64,000 bases of DNA from an uncultured Eubacteriales bacterium. Its GTDB lineage: Bacteria > Bacillota > Clostridia > Christensenellales > Aristaeellaceae. Made by a program: the position numbers and the translations under genes. The stretch is from assembly GCA_902764875.1 (NCBI GenBank), contig CACWXP010000003.1, positions 62,001-126,000 on the forward strand, read 5' to 3'. Of this stretch, positions 57,501 through 64,000 are shown in pieces (position 1 is the first letter of the stretch; each line of letters opens with the position of its first letter). The notes under the pieces are model-generated. The model was given only the letters and a program-made list of their open reading frames with translations, ran no database searches and was not told where the DNA came from.

Positions 57501-60118
57501 ATTTCTCCGATGCCTACGCGCAGGAGGGCCTCACCCTCTGCGTCCGCAGCACCGTGCAGGTCGATGACTGGTCGCCCCTGGAGACCATCCGGAAGTTCAA
57601 CTGCGTCAATCTCGATGAGTCCGAGTTTGACGTCTGGCTCCCGCATATGCAAAGTGCCGAAGTCACGCAGCTCTGCCTCGAGCGAATCCGCCGCAAGGAA
57701 GCGACGGACCTCTCCGTCCTCGGCTCCGTGAAGGCAAAGTCCCTCCGCCTCGACTCGATTGATTATCTCTCCAGCCTCCATGGTCTGGAGGATCTCATCG
57801 CCTCCGGTTCCCTGCAAACGTTGGAAGTCCTCGGCTGCCCGCGCCTCACCGACTGGTCCGCCCTCGATGGCGGAACCCTCCCGAAGCTCTGGCTCTGGAG
57901 TGCCTTCTCTGTCCCGGATCTGACAAACATGCACATCGGAACTCTCCGCCTGGAGCGGATGGACTGGCTCACGGATCTCTCGCCCCTCGAAACCCTCCCG
58001 AAGGAAGACGAAATCAATGTGGAACTCGTCAACCTGGAGAATCTGAAGGATCTCAGCGCCCTCCGGCAGCTCAAAGGCAATCGTCTCGCGGTTTCCGAAA
58101 ACCTCCTGCAGCAGGCCCGGACCGTGGTCAACAGCGGCGCCTTCAAATCCGTCGAAATTGCGGATGAAGACTGGTGGGGCGTCAGCAACAGTCAGTTCAC
58201 CCTCACGAGTATGGAAGAGCTCGAATCCCTGCCGGAGAGCGTCCTCTCCAGGGTCACGCAGCTGTATATGGCCGGCGACCGCATCTACGACCGCAGCCGG
58301 TATAATATTGATGACGACTGGAATAACGGTCACTTAACCATGCAGCTCCATGAATTTGAAACCGATGAACGCACGCCCGTCGAAAGAGGCTCCATGAAGA
58401 ATCTGACCGTCTTCAGCAAGCTCACCGGCCTTCGGGAGCTGATTCTCGACTGCCAGTCCCTCACCTCCCTCGCCGGCATCGAAAACCTGGTTTCCCTCGA
58501 AAAGCTGGAAATCCGGGATGCCCCGTCCCTCTCCGACGTCGGAGACCTCTGGCAGATGAAAAATCTCAGAATAATCATGTTCCAGTTCACCGACATCCAC
58601 AGCATCGATGGTCTCCAGAACCTGAGGCAGCTGGAATCCCTGAAATTCTATGATGCCATTCCCGATATCTCCCCCCTCGCGAAGTGCGATTTCTCCCACG
58701 CCTATCAAAACGGCGGCCTCGATCTCTATCTGGAAACGGATTTCGATACCGATCTCTCGCCCCTGAAGAAGATCCGCGAGTACAGTCATCTCCAGCTGGA
58801 CAATGACAAAATCGAGCGCTATCTGCCTTATGTGCAGAATGCCGTCGTCCATGAACTCCAGCTCAACGATATGGATCAGGGCACCGTCACCGCAGATCAG
58901 CTGCCAAAGGTCACCGACCGTCTGGAGCTCCACCGCATCCCGTCTCTCACCAGCCTCGATGGTCTCAAGGCCCCTGGCCCCCGCACCATCCAGCTGGATA
59001 ATATGACCAATCTCACGTCCGTCTCCGCCCTCAAACCGCTGATCAAAGAAGGCGGCGTCCGGGAACTCCGCGTCGGCGGCTGTCCCCGCGTTGCCGATTG
59101 GTCCGCCCTGGAGGGCGCCCCGCTGGAGAAGCTCGTCGTCTACGGCGATCTGGTCTTCCTCCCGCAAAGCCTGCAATCCATTGCCGAGCGCACCGAGGGC
59201 TGGAACGAGTGGTGGCAGGATGATGTCGCCTTCTCCCTTTCCAGCCTCGAAGAGCTGGAAAATCTCCCCGATTCCGCCCTGCAGGGCGTCTCCGAATTGA
59301 ACATCGCCGCCGGCGAGTTCTTCGACAGCAGTCAGTTTGAGCTCGGGGAAAACTGGAACGGCAACGGACCCCAGCCGGTCCTCCGCAACCGCGAAACCGG
59401 CGAGGAAACCCGGCTCAAAATGCCGAAGGAAGCGGACTGGAGCTTCCTGAATCATTCCCTCCCGAATATGAAGAATCTCACCTTTGCCGTCATGCCCGTC
59501 ACAGATCTGGAACCCCTCCGTTCCCTGCCAGGCATGAAGTCCCTGGATCTTCGGTTCTGCACAAAGCTGAAGGATATCACTGCCCTCAACGAAATGCTCG
59601 ATCTCGAGGAGCTCCTCCTGGACAGCACCGCCGTCACCGATCTGTCGCCGCTCAAGGGAAAAACAAAATACAGAAACCTCAGTTTCAACAACACGAAGAT
59701 CACGGATTTCAGCGCCCTCGCGGAGTGTGATTTCTCTTATGCAGCCAACGAATGCGGCGGCCTCTGCATCAATATCGATAACAAAAATATAAAGGACTTC
59801 TCCTTCCTCGCCGCCTGTCCGAAATACGATTGGATGGGAATGGGCGGCATCAATCCGGATAAGTGGCTCCAGCATATCGAAAACGTGCAAATCTGCGGAA
59901 TCTTCTTCGGAACCTGCAATCAAAAGCAATTCCAGGCATTCATTGAAAACCATCCGGAAATTGAAAATCTGCATATCCAGGGAACCCAGATCACGGACCT
60001 CTCCATGCTCCCCGCCCTGCAGCATCTGCGGTATGTTCGAATTTCCCCGAATATGAAAAAAGCCCTCGCCAGCCTGGAGGGTCTGGATTATTCCTTCGAA
60101 CTGGAGATCAATAACTGA
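54551..60118 (+). CDS. Giant TIR-like/membrane/Thr-Pro stalk/LRR surface protein (third of three)
   Basis: 1855 residues. The N terminus ([20 protein letters not shown]) is a degenerate TIR-type domain (about 5-110). A Val (QQVFF) stands where the catalytic Glu would be, and IIPVKLDN closes the fold. One helix (about 144-166, after KKSSRLHFG) and a Thr-Pro stalk (about 174-258) follow. The remaining roughly 1,600 residues are leucine-rich repeats, mostly of the bacterial SLxxLxxLxxLxxLxLxxxxVxDL type. Super-repeats are marked by [11 protein letters not shown] (about residues 697, 1095, 1510), a SLEELxxLP start (about 821, 1217, 1563) and an ECDFS motif (about 982, 1376, 1725). The ribosome binding site GGGAGG is strong. 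It is likely the ligand-binding receptor of the trio; the ligand is unknown. Confidence 0.88.
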   Translation: MNKPYSGNAKPFVLALFSEKDREKVIPVLEALEKKGLTLCGQDGAAAEKQAKKACTTVTFLSENFAKDREKQQVFFTADAARMPIIPVKLDNAKQPEVLERSITAKNAIMAERYSTRELADRIAGAESLNPPKLTEAQKKSSRLHFGLILTAALVALAAAVLLIGKQQWDWFAPPPTPTPTATPTPTPTPTPTPTPTPTPTPTPTPTPTPTPTPTPTPTPTPTPTPTPTPTPTPTPTPTPTPTPTPTPTPTPTPTPTPILSQAITEEFGLTDPDLQTTRAVTIIGKDFYFYGTGDAYRSVNQVADSGNYVVRTYQHNDVHYYLKETGAEVERKTYSDLGFLGLMPNLEVLNLVCADLPSMPDLSATRLRSVSIQNAKIPGLSWLSNTYVQDLSLEDIQDGLDYASLTDCNFLYTLNLDFGDTTTADLSALAPKKLRSIGLFGCAYLNPIRLDGLAACAELTRVEFRDGAPVSNLNFLEGKTKVTSVCVNSSDTLGDISAVSTLTNLEYFEIDNCRQIGDLSVLASCEKLRSVKYSGGWGTELRSADFLKGKSRLSEVHLYNVRLANLDFLRDVTPGVGLNLAVHGSVRDWSALTDVGHYLWLSLRAEDGNLAPIRPYLDQPKIDNLELCDFKGLDLSVLPDVGQELQLAGCDMKDLSGLREMNIRYLQLYDLPNLASLNGIEVLQKDTVFVSLKVFGCPRLTDWSALEGMNVSELQLTGTYTMPNLEGIQPRHLKLDSLDWLEDLSCLNTLDETKYYRFDLLGLDLVTDLSPLRRLHGGELVVSPPLREQAESLVEEGRFQSCTVEYPNSGWNTWNSEVRLQSLEELDTLPLSALKKVTDLQLAGDIVVDPDVFDLDDNWENDEQVYFLRDRETDEEIRVQPGTMQDLTKLGQLTGLRTLKIIAQPIASLEGIDSLQDLEEINLRNCQNLQDISRLFILEKVQDININNAPVSSIQGIQNLTSLRSLDLTDTHVTDLSPLAECDFSDAYAQEGLTLCVRSTVQVDDWSPLETIRKFNCVNLDESEFDVWLPHMQSAEVTQLCLERIRRKEATDLSVLGSVKAKSLRLDSIDYLSSLHGLEDLIASGSLQTLEVLGCPRLTDWSALDGGTLPKLWLWSAFSVPDLTNMHIGTLRLERMDWLTDLSPLETLPKEDEINVELVNLENLKDLSALRQLKGNRLAVSENLLQQARTVVNSGAFKSVEIADEDWWGVSNSQFTLTSMEELESLPESVLSRVTQLYMAGDRIYDRSRYNIDDDWNNGHLTMQLHEFETDERTPVERGSMKNLTVFSKLTGLRELILDCQSLTSLAGIENLVSLEKLEIRDAPSLSDVGDLWQMKNLRIIMFQFTDIHSIDGLQNLRQLESLKFYDAIPDISPLAKCDFSHAYQNGGLDLYLETDFDTDLSPLKKIREYSHLQLDNDKIERYLPYVQNAVVHELQLNDMDQGTVTADQLPKVTDRLELHRIPSLTSLDGLKAPGPRTIQLDNMTNLTSVSALKPLIKEGGVRELRVGGCPRVADWSALEGAPLEKLVVYGDLVFLPQSLQSIAERTEGWNEWWQDDVAFSLSSLEELENLPDSALQGVSELNIAAGEFFDSSQFELGENWNGNGPQPVLRNRETGEETRLKMPKEADWSFLNHSLPNMKNLTFAVMPVTDLEPLRSLPGMKSLDLRFCTKLKDITALNEMLDLEELLLDSTAVTDLSPLKGKTKYRNLSFNNTKITDFSALAECDFSYAANECGGLCINIDNKNIKDFSFLAACPKYDWMGMGGINPDKWLQHIENVQICGIFFGTCNQKQFQAFIENHPEIENLHIQGTQITDLSMLPALQHLRYVRISPNMKKALASLEGLDYSFELEINN
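55071..55326 (+). repeat. Thr-Pro coding repeat tract 3
   Basis: About 255 bp of Thr-Pro codons in the giant TIR-like gene, the longest of the three tracts. The higher-order pattern (blocks of CCGACCCCCACGCCGACGCC) repeats several times within it. Confidence 0.9.
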
Positions 60119-60133
60119 TCCCCGGATCGGCGC

Positions 60134-60173
60134 GAAAAGAGTTCCGTGCATGAACCCGCACGGAACTCTTTTC
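60134..60173. terminator. Strong bidirectional terminator after the TIR-LRR operon
   Basis: GAAAAGAGTTCCGTGC and GCACGGAACTCTTTTC form a perfect 16-bp stem with an 8-nt loop. A runs on one side and T runs on the other make it usable from both directions. It separates the TIR operon from the convergent 108-residue gene. Confidence 0.9.
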
Positions 60174-60196
60174 ATACTGCTCAATGATAAACCACG

Positions 60197-60523
60197 TCAT
60201 CCCCCAACCAAAGCGTCATAGGTCACCCCGTATTTCACGGCGATCTCCCGTGCAAAGGATTTCCCCTCCGGCGGCGCAATCTTCACCCGGATCTCCGGGT
60301 GCCGCAGCATGTCCTCAAACACGCCGCACCGGAAGGCCGTCACCGCCGGATCCGCCGTCAGGCTCCGCATCACCTGCGCAATCATCATCTGTTTCTGCGG
60401 AACAGCGGTCAGCTTTTCGTTCAGCGCGTCCAGTCCCAGGTCGTGCCACGTTTCTTCCGAAATCATCCGGTATTCAACCCGCTCCTGGTCCGGAAACAGC
60501 AGGCTCAGTTTGTTGTTTTTCAT
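60197..60523 (-). CDS. Small protein resembling a MutS-type protein with the middle deleted
   Basis: 108 residues. Residues about 1-83 (LSLLFPDQERVEYRMISEE, WHDLGLDALNEKL, VFEDMLRHPEIRVKI) resemble the N-terminal part of clostridial MutS-family proteins of about 500-600 residues. The last 22 residues (GKSFAREIAVKYGVTYDAL) resemble the extreme C terminus of the same families (GxSxAxxIAxxxGL). The P-loop ATPase in between is missing, so either an internal in-frame deletion has occurred or this is a small gene that only looks similar. It has a strong promoter but a weak ribosome binding site. Confidence 0.5.
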   Translation of the reverse strand: MKNNKLSLLFPDQERVEYRMISEETWHDLGLDALNEKLTAVPQKQMMIAQVMRSLTADPAVTAFRCGVFEDMLRHPEIRVKIAPPEGKSFAREIAVKYGVTYDALVGG

Positions 60524-60608
60524 CTTTTTTATCAGGCGGTCCTTTCCATACCGTATTCATTTTTTCTGTATATTGCAAAAATGCCTGGATTCCTTTGCTG
60601 TCAACGCC

Positions 60609-60637
60609 ATTGTACTGTCCATGATGTTCTTTGTCAA
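60609..60637 (-). promoter_or_regulatory. Promoter of the MutS-like small gene
   Basis: On the minus strand TTGACA (60637 to 60632), a 17-bp spacer and TACAAT (60614 to 60609). About 85 bp before the ATG at 60523. Confidence 0.75.
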
Positions 60638-60693
60638 CAACAGGTCTCCCTCTTTACAGAGAGGCGGAAATACACAAAAGATTCACGGAGAGC

Positions 60694-60723
60694 TTGACAA
60701 GCTGAATTTGCAGGTGGTAAAAT
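60694..60723 (+). promoter_or_regulatory. Promoter of the T-box-controlled gene
   Basis: TTGACA (60694-60699), 18-bp spacer, TAAAAT (60718-60723), immediately before the T-box leader. Confidence 0.8.
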
Positions 60724-60742
60724 GCATTCAATTTCATAACAG

Positions 60743-60994
60743 GCGATGACGAAGACGGAACAGCGGGAGGCCCCGCAGAGAGCCGGGATTGGTGCGAACC
60801 GGCGGGCTGAAGCTTCATCCCATCCCTTCCGAGCCGGAGATCCGAACGGAGCTGATTCTGAGTAGGCGTCTCCCGTGAATGCTGCGTGAATGCATAGGGC
60901 ATGACAGTGCCTGAAGAGGTGTGGAAACACACAATTTGAGTGGTACCGCGAGTCGAACCGACCCGTCTCAAAGCTGAGACGGGCCGTTTTATTT
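60743..60994 (+). promoter_or_regulatory. T-box riboswitch leader
   Basis: Shows the T-box layout: the GATGA K-turn element (60744-60748), AGAGAGC and the distal loop TTGGTGCGAACC (60789-60800), and a 3' stem I region with CCTTCCGAGCC. The T-box sequence GAGTGGTACCGCG follows (60938-60950). A terminator then closes the leader, with its alternative anti-terminator formed by the T-box. The specifier codon cannot be fixed by eye; the loop around 60815-60827 offers candidates (ATC for Ile or TTC for Phe). An uncharged tRNA would allow readthrough into the ligase gene that starts 30 bp later. Confidence 0.88.
60962..60994 (+). terminator. T-box terminator hairpin
   Basis: CCCGTCTCA and TGAGACGGG form a 9-bp stem with an AAGC loop, followed by CCGTTTTATTT. 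It is part of the T-box leader. Confidence 0.9.
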
Positions 60995-61024
60995 CGAAGA
61001 AAAACGGACGGAGGAGAACGGACA

Positions 61025-63298
61025 ATGACAACCCAGACAGACCTCAATCAACTGAGCGCCATCGCTGCGCGACTGCGGGAGATGCGGGAGATTCTCGGCT
61101 GGACGCCGGAGGACATGGCGGAGAAAACCGAGGTGACGCCCGAGGAATACCGGCTGTACGAAGCCGGCCGGACGGACCTGCCGTTCACCTTCATCTACAA
61201 GGCGGCGCAGGCCTTCAACATGGAACTGACGGAGCTGCTGGAAGGGCACAACGCCTTCCTGACCACCTATACGGTGACCCGGCGGGGCAAGGGCGAATCC
61301 ACCGCGCGGGAGGAAGGCATCGCCATTTCCAACCTGGCGCCTAAATTCCGGGACAAGAAGGCCGAGCCCTACTGGGTGCGCTATGAATACTCCGAGAAGG
61401 CGCAGAACGAGCCGATCCACCTGACGACCCACACGGGCCAGGAATTTGACCTGGTGCTGCAGGGAAGCATGAAGGTGCAGGTCGGCAACCACACGGAAAT
61501 CCTGCACGAAGGCGACAGCATCTACTACAATTCCTCCCTGCCCCACGGTATGATCGCGGTGGAGGGCAAGGACTGCGTGTTCGTGGCGGTGGTGCTGCCC
61601 GGGGAAGCGCCGCAGCCTGTTGAGGAAGTCGCGGCCGCGCCGGCCCCTGCCAGGGAGGAAGCGGCCCACCTGGTGGCCTCGAAGTTCATCGACGCCAAAG
61701 AGGATGCGCAGGGCCGGCTGACGGCCATCTCCTTCCCGAACGCGGAGACGTTCAACTTCGGCTTCGACATCGTGGACGGGATTGCGCGGGCCTATCCGGA
61801 CAAGCTGGCGATGCTCTACGTCGACAAGCACCACGAAGAGCGGCGCTTCACCTTCAAGGACATCAAGGACGCCAGCAACCAGTGCGCCAACTACTTTACC
61901 TCCCTGGGCATCCGGCGGGGGGACCGGGTGATGCTGGTGCTGAAGCGGCATTATCAGTTCTGGTTCTCAATGGTGGCGCTGCACAAGCTGGGGGCCATCG
62001 CCATTCCGGCGACAAACCAGCTGAAGGAGCACGACTTTGAATACCGGTTCAACTCCGCCGGGGTCAAGGCTCTGATCTGCACGGCGGACGGCGACACGGC
62101 GGAGATTGCCGAGCGGGCTGCGAAGAACTGCCCCAGCGTTCAGACGCTGATCATGGTGAACGGGAACCGGGAAGGCTGGCACGACTTCAACGCGGAATAC
62201 CCGCTGTTCACCCGGCGGTACCACCGGCCGGAGGACGCCAGCTGCGGCGACGAGCCGGCGCTGATGTTCTTTACCAGCGGAACGACGGGCAACCCGAAGA
62301 TGGCGCAGCACAAGCACACCTATGCCCTGGGGCACTACGTGACGGCGAAGTACTGGCACTGCTGCGAGCGGGACGGGCTCCACTATACCATTTCCGATAC
62401 CGGATGGGGCAAATCCCTCTGGGGAAAGCTTTACGGCCAATGGCTTTGCGAAGGCGCGGTGTTCGTATACGACTTTGACAAGTTTGACGCGGCGGACATT
62501 CTGCCGATGTTCAAGAAATACAATATTACAACGTTCTGCGCGCCGCCCACGATGCTGCGGATGTTCATCAAGGTGGACCTGGCGAACTATGACCTGAGCT
62601 CCATTCACCATATGACCACCGCCGGCGAAGCGCTGAACCCCGAGGTTTTCCGCCAGTTCGAAAAGGCGACCGGGCTGAAGATTATGGAAGGCTTCGGCCA
62701 GACGGAGACGACGCTGACAATCGGCAACCTTTACGGCGGCGTGCCGAAGATCGGCTCCATGGGCAAGGCGAACCCGCAGTACGACGTGGACATCGTGGAC
62801 CCGGAGGGGAACCCCGTTGCCAACGGCGAAGTGGGCGAGATCGTAATTCACACGGACAAGGGCGCACCCTGCGGGCTGTTCAGGGAATACTACCTGGACG
62901 AGGAAAAGACGAAGGAAGCCTGGTACGACGGGCTGTACCACACCGGCGACACGGCCTGGCGGGATGAGGACGGATACTTCTGGTACGTCAGCCGGATTGA
63001 CGACGTGATCAAGTCCTCGGGCTACCGGATCGGACCGTTTGAAATTGAGAGCGTGATCATGGAGCTGCCCTACGTGCTCGAATGCGGCGTAAGCGCCGAA
63101 CCGGACGAGATTCGCGGGCAGATCGTGAAGGCTTCCATCGTGCTGGTGAAGGGCACCGAAGGCACGGAGGAACTGAAGAAGGAAATTCAGCAGTACGTGA
63201 AGGAGCACACCGCGCCCTACAAGTATCCGCGGAAGATCGTCTTCCGGGAGGAACTGCCAAAGACGATTTCCGGAAAGATTCAGCGGAATCTGCTGTGA
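61025..63298 (+). CDS. HTH-cupin-AMP-ligase fusion (acyl-CoA synthetase type)
   Basis: 757 residues, starting at the ATG 8 bp after GGAGGAGAACGG. An XRE-type HTH (about 5-70: REMREILGWTPEDMAEKTEV) and a cupin (about 125-200: GSMKVQVGNHTEILHEGDSI) precede a full AMP-binding domain (about 240-757). The ligase motifs are P-loop-like MFFTSGTTGNPK, GEALNP, GFGQTETT, YHTGDTAWRDEDGYFWYVSR and the catalytic lysine region ELPKTISGKIQRNLL. Such enzymes join an acid to CoA through an acyl-AMP. The HTH and cupin suggest sensing built into the enzyme. The T-box before it implies that the substrate is linked to an amino acid or its breakdown product. Confidence 0.93.
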   Translation: MTTQTDLNQLSAIAARLREMREILGWTPEDMAEKTEVTPEEYRLYEAGRTDLPFTFIYKAAQAFNMELTELLEGHNAFLTTYTVTRRGKGESTAREEGIAISNLAPKFRDKKAEPYWVRYEYSEKAQNEPIHLTTHTGQEFDLVLQGSMKVQVGNHTEILHEGDSIYYNSSLPHGMIAVEGKDCVFVAVVLPGEAPQPVEEVAAAPAPAREEAAHLVASKFIDAKEDAQGRLTAISFPNAETFNFGFDIVDGIARAYPDKLAMLYVDKHHEERRFTFKDIKDASNQCANYFTSLGIRRGDRVMLVLKRHYQFWFSMVALHKLGAIAIPATNQLKEHDFEYRFNSAGVKALICTADGDTAEIAERAAKNCPSVQTLIMVNGNREGWHDFNAEYPLFTRRYHRPEDASCGDEPALMFFTSGTTGNPKMAQHKHTYALGHYVTAKYWHCCERDGLHYTISDTGWGKSLWGKLYGQWLCEGAVFVYDFDKFDAADILPMFKKYNITTFCAPPTMLRMFIKVDLANYDLSSIHHMTTAGEALNPEVFRQFEKATGLKIMEGFGQTETTLTIGNLYGGVPKIGSMGKANPQYDVDIVDPEGNPVANGEVGEIVIHTDKGAPCGLFREYYLDEEKTKEAWYDGLYHTGDTAWRDEDGYFWYVSRIDDVIKSSGYRIGPFEIESVIMELPYVLECGVSAEPDEIRGQIVKASIVLVKGTEGTEELKKEIQQYVKEHTAPYKYPRKIVFREELPKTISGKIQRNLL

Positions 63299-63363
63299 TA
63301 TAGACAGACACGGTATCACCCGTATATCAGTATTTTTCAAACCGGCACCCCTGCAAAGAGGAA

Positions 63364-63403
63364 AGCCTGTGGAAAGCTTTTGTGTTTTCCGCAGGCTGTT
63401 TTT
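63364..63403 (+). terminator. Terminator of the HTH-cupin-ligase gene
   Basis: AGCCTGTGGAAA pairs with TTTCCGCAGGCT (one G-U pair) and is followed by GTTTTT. It lies 66 bp after the stop and before the esterase gene. Confidence 0.88.
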
Positions 63404-63491
63404 CTGCGCCGCTCTGTGGTATAATAATCCCATCAACCTTTAAAAGTCATCAAAAACCCCCGGGAACAAAACGAACAAGGAGGAACTCCCC

Positions 63492-64000
63492 ATGGCAAGA
63501 TTGCTCATCGAATACTTCTCCAACGCCCTCCGGCGAACCACCTCTTTCGAAATGATGCTCCCCAACGACGCCCGGGCCGATCTCCCTTGGGAAAACACCG
63601 CCGCCGCCCCGAAGCCCATGTCCACCCTTTTCCTTCTCCATGGCTACACCGGCAAGGCCGGCAACTGGGTGCCCGAGGGGCTTCCCGAAAAGTATAACTT
63701 CGCCATCGTTATGCCAACGGCGGAAAACTCCTTCTATCTCAACGGCGAAGCCACCGGCACCGCCTATCAGACCATGGTGGGTGAAGAGCTCGTCGATTAT
63801 GTCCGCAAAACCTTCCACCTCGCCAACGGCCCGGAGGATACCTGCATCGCCGGTCTCTCCATGGGCGGTTTCGGCGCCCTGCATACCGGCCTCGCCTATC
63901 CCGACCGCTTCGGCAAAATCGGCGCCCTCTCCTCCGCCTATATCATCCATGAAGTCGCGAAAATGAAGCCCGGCGAGGGGAACGATGTCGCCAATTACGC
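63492..64000 (+). CDS. Alpha/beta-hydrolase esterase, tributyrin/S-formylglutathione-hydrolase-like (cut by right edge)
   Basis: 169 codons visible from the ATG at 63492, with AAGGAGG upstream. It has LFLLHGYTGKAGNWV near residue 45, IVMPTAENSFYLNG (oxyanion-region strand), and the nucleophile elbow GLSMGGFGALHTG with its serine at about residue 125. The catalytic Asp and His would lie beyond the edge. It belongs to the EstA/tributyrin esterase group, which often has no signal peptide. The truncation is due to the window. Confidence 0.9.
   Translation, partial: MARLLIEYFSNALRRTTSFEMMLPNDARADLPWENTAAAPKPMSTLFLLHGYTGKAGNWVPEGLPEKYNFAIVMPTAENSFYLNGEATGTAYQTMVGEELVDYVRKTFHLANGPEDTCIAGLSMGGFGALHTGLAYPDRFGKIGALSSAYIIHEVAKMKPGEGNDVANY

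Noticed and set aside
54893-58333. A 1,146-codon open frame on the minus strand opposite the giant LRR gene
   Set aside because: It is the shadow of the plus-strand gene in a GC-rich region. It has no ribosome binding site and no recognisable domain, and its poly Gly-Val or Gly-Arg stretch only mirrors the Thr-Pro codons.

Overview
The window looks like a chromosomal segment of a GC-rich, anaerobic, plant-fibre-degrading Clostridia-type Firmicute from gut or rumen. This rests on gyrBA order, AGGAGG-type ribosome binding sites, a T-box leader, MsmX/Lpl-type sugar ABC transport, cytoplasmic oligogalacturonide enzymes and TP-rich surface stalks. Some resemblance to Christensenellales/Aristaeellaceae-like bacteria is my inference and could not be checked. 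No tRNA, rRNA, CRISPR array, insertion sequence or prophage was seen. No gene-free gap exceeds about 300 bases.

Layout. (1) 1-3108: gyrA (cut by the left edge) and gyrB, then a GGDEF protein, all minus strand. (2) 4590-6958, plus strand: an AEC-family carrier and a GH4 enzyme, probably an alpha-galacturonidase. (3) 7079-27288, minus strand: a complete pectin/galacturonate module. It holds an Lpl-type ABC importer with two MsmX-like ATPases and four uncharacterised small membrane proteins, GH105, GH28, KduI, KduD, UxaC, UxaB, UxaA, KDG kinase and KDPG aldolase. A divergent GntR-family regulator sits at 27556, with a pair of inverted TGTTGTATAC operators in the shared promoter region. Together these genes import oligogalacturonides, trim them in the cytoplasm and convert both saturated and unsaturated uronates to KDG, then to pyruvate and glyceraldehyde 3-phosphate. 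(4) 28479-31094: two coupled CobW/G3E-type proteins (one His-rich, one fused to a Cys-rich DUF1980-like tail) and a small secreted protein. (5) 31148-33913, minus: PHP phosphoesterase, PPK2 kinase and an UlaG-like metallo-hydrolase. (6) 33926-46904, minus: a long operon with an 826-residue envelope protein, ABC-2 ATPase and permease, a DUF4175-like protein, MoxR AAA ATPase, DUF58 and two von Willebrand A membrane proteins. Four of its gene junctions carry short tandem repeats of 42-54 bp. (7) 47125-49096: a DUF6320-like zinc-ribbon membrane protein and a condensation-fold acyltransferase. (8) 49253-51889: a TetM-like ribosomal GTPase fused to a NYN (YacP/Rae1-like) nuclease domain.

(9) 51928-60173 is the most striking part: a self-contained operon with its own promoter and a strong terminator, encoding three paralogous proteins. 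Each has an N-terminal TIR-type domain, one membrane helix and a Thr-Pro stalk. The second and third clearly continue into leucine-rich repeats, and the first has a short LRR-like tail. The predicted topology is a Toll-like receptor in reverse order: TIR inside at the N terminus, LRR outside at the C terminus. Only the middle protein keeps a TIR catalytic-type glutamate. The third has about 1,600 residues of LRRs arranged as super-repeats of roughly 350-400 residues.

(10) 60197-64000: a 108-residue protein that looks like a MutS-type protein with its middle deleted, a T-box riboswitch controlling an HTH-cupin-AMP-ligase fusion, and the start of an esterase.
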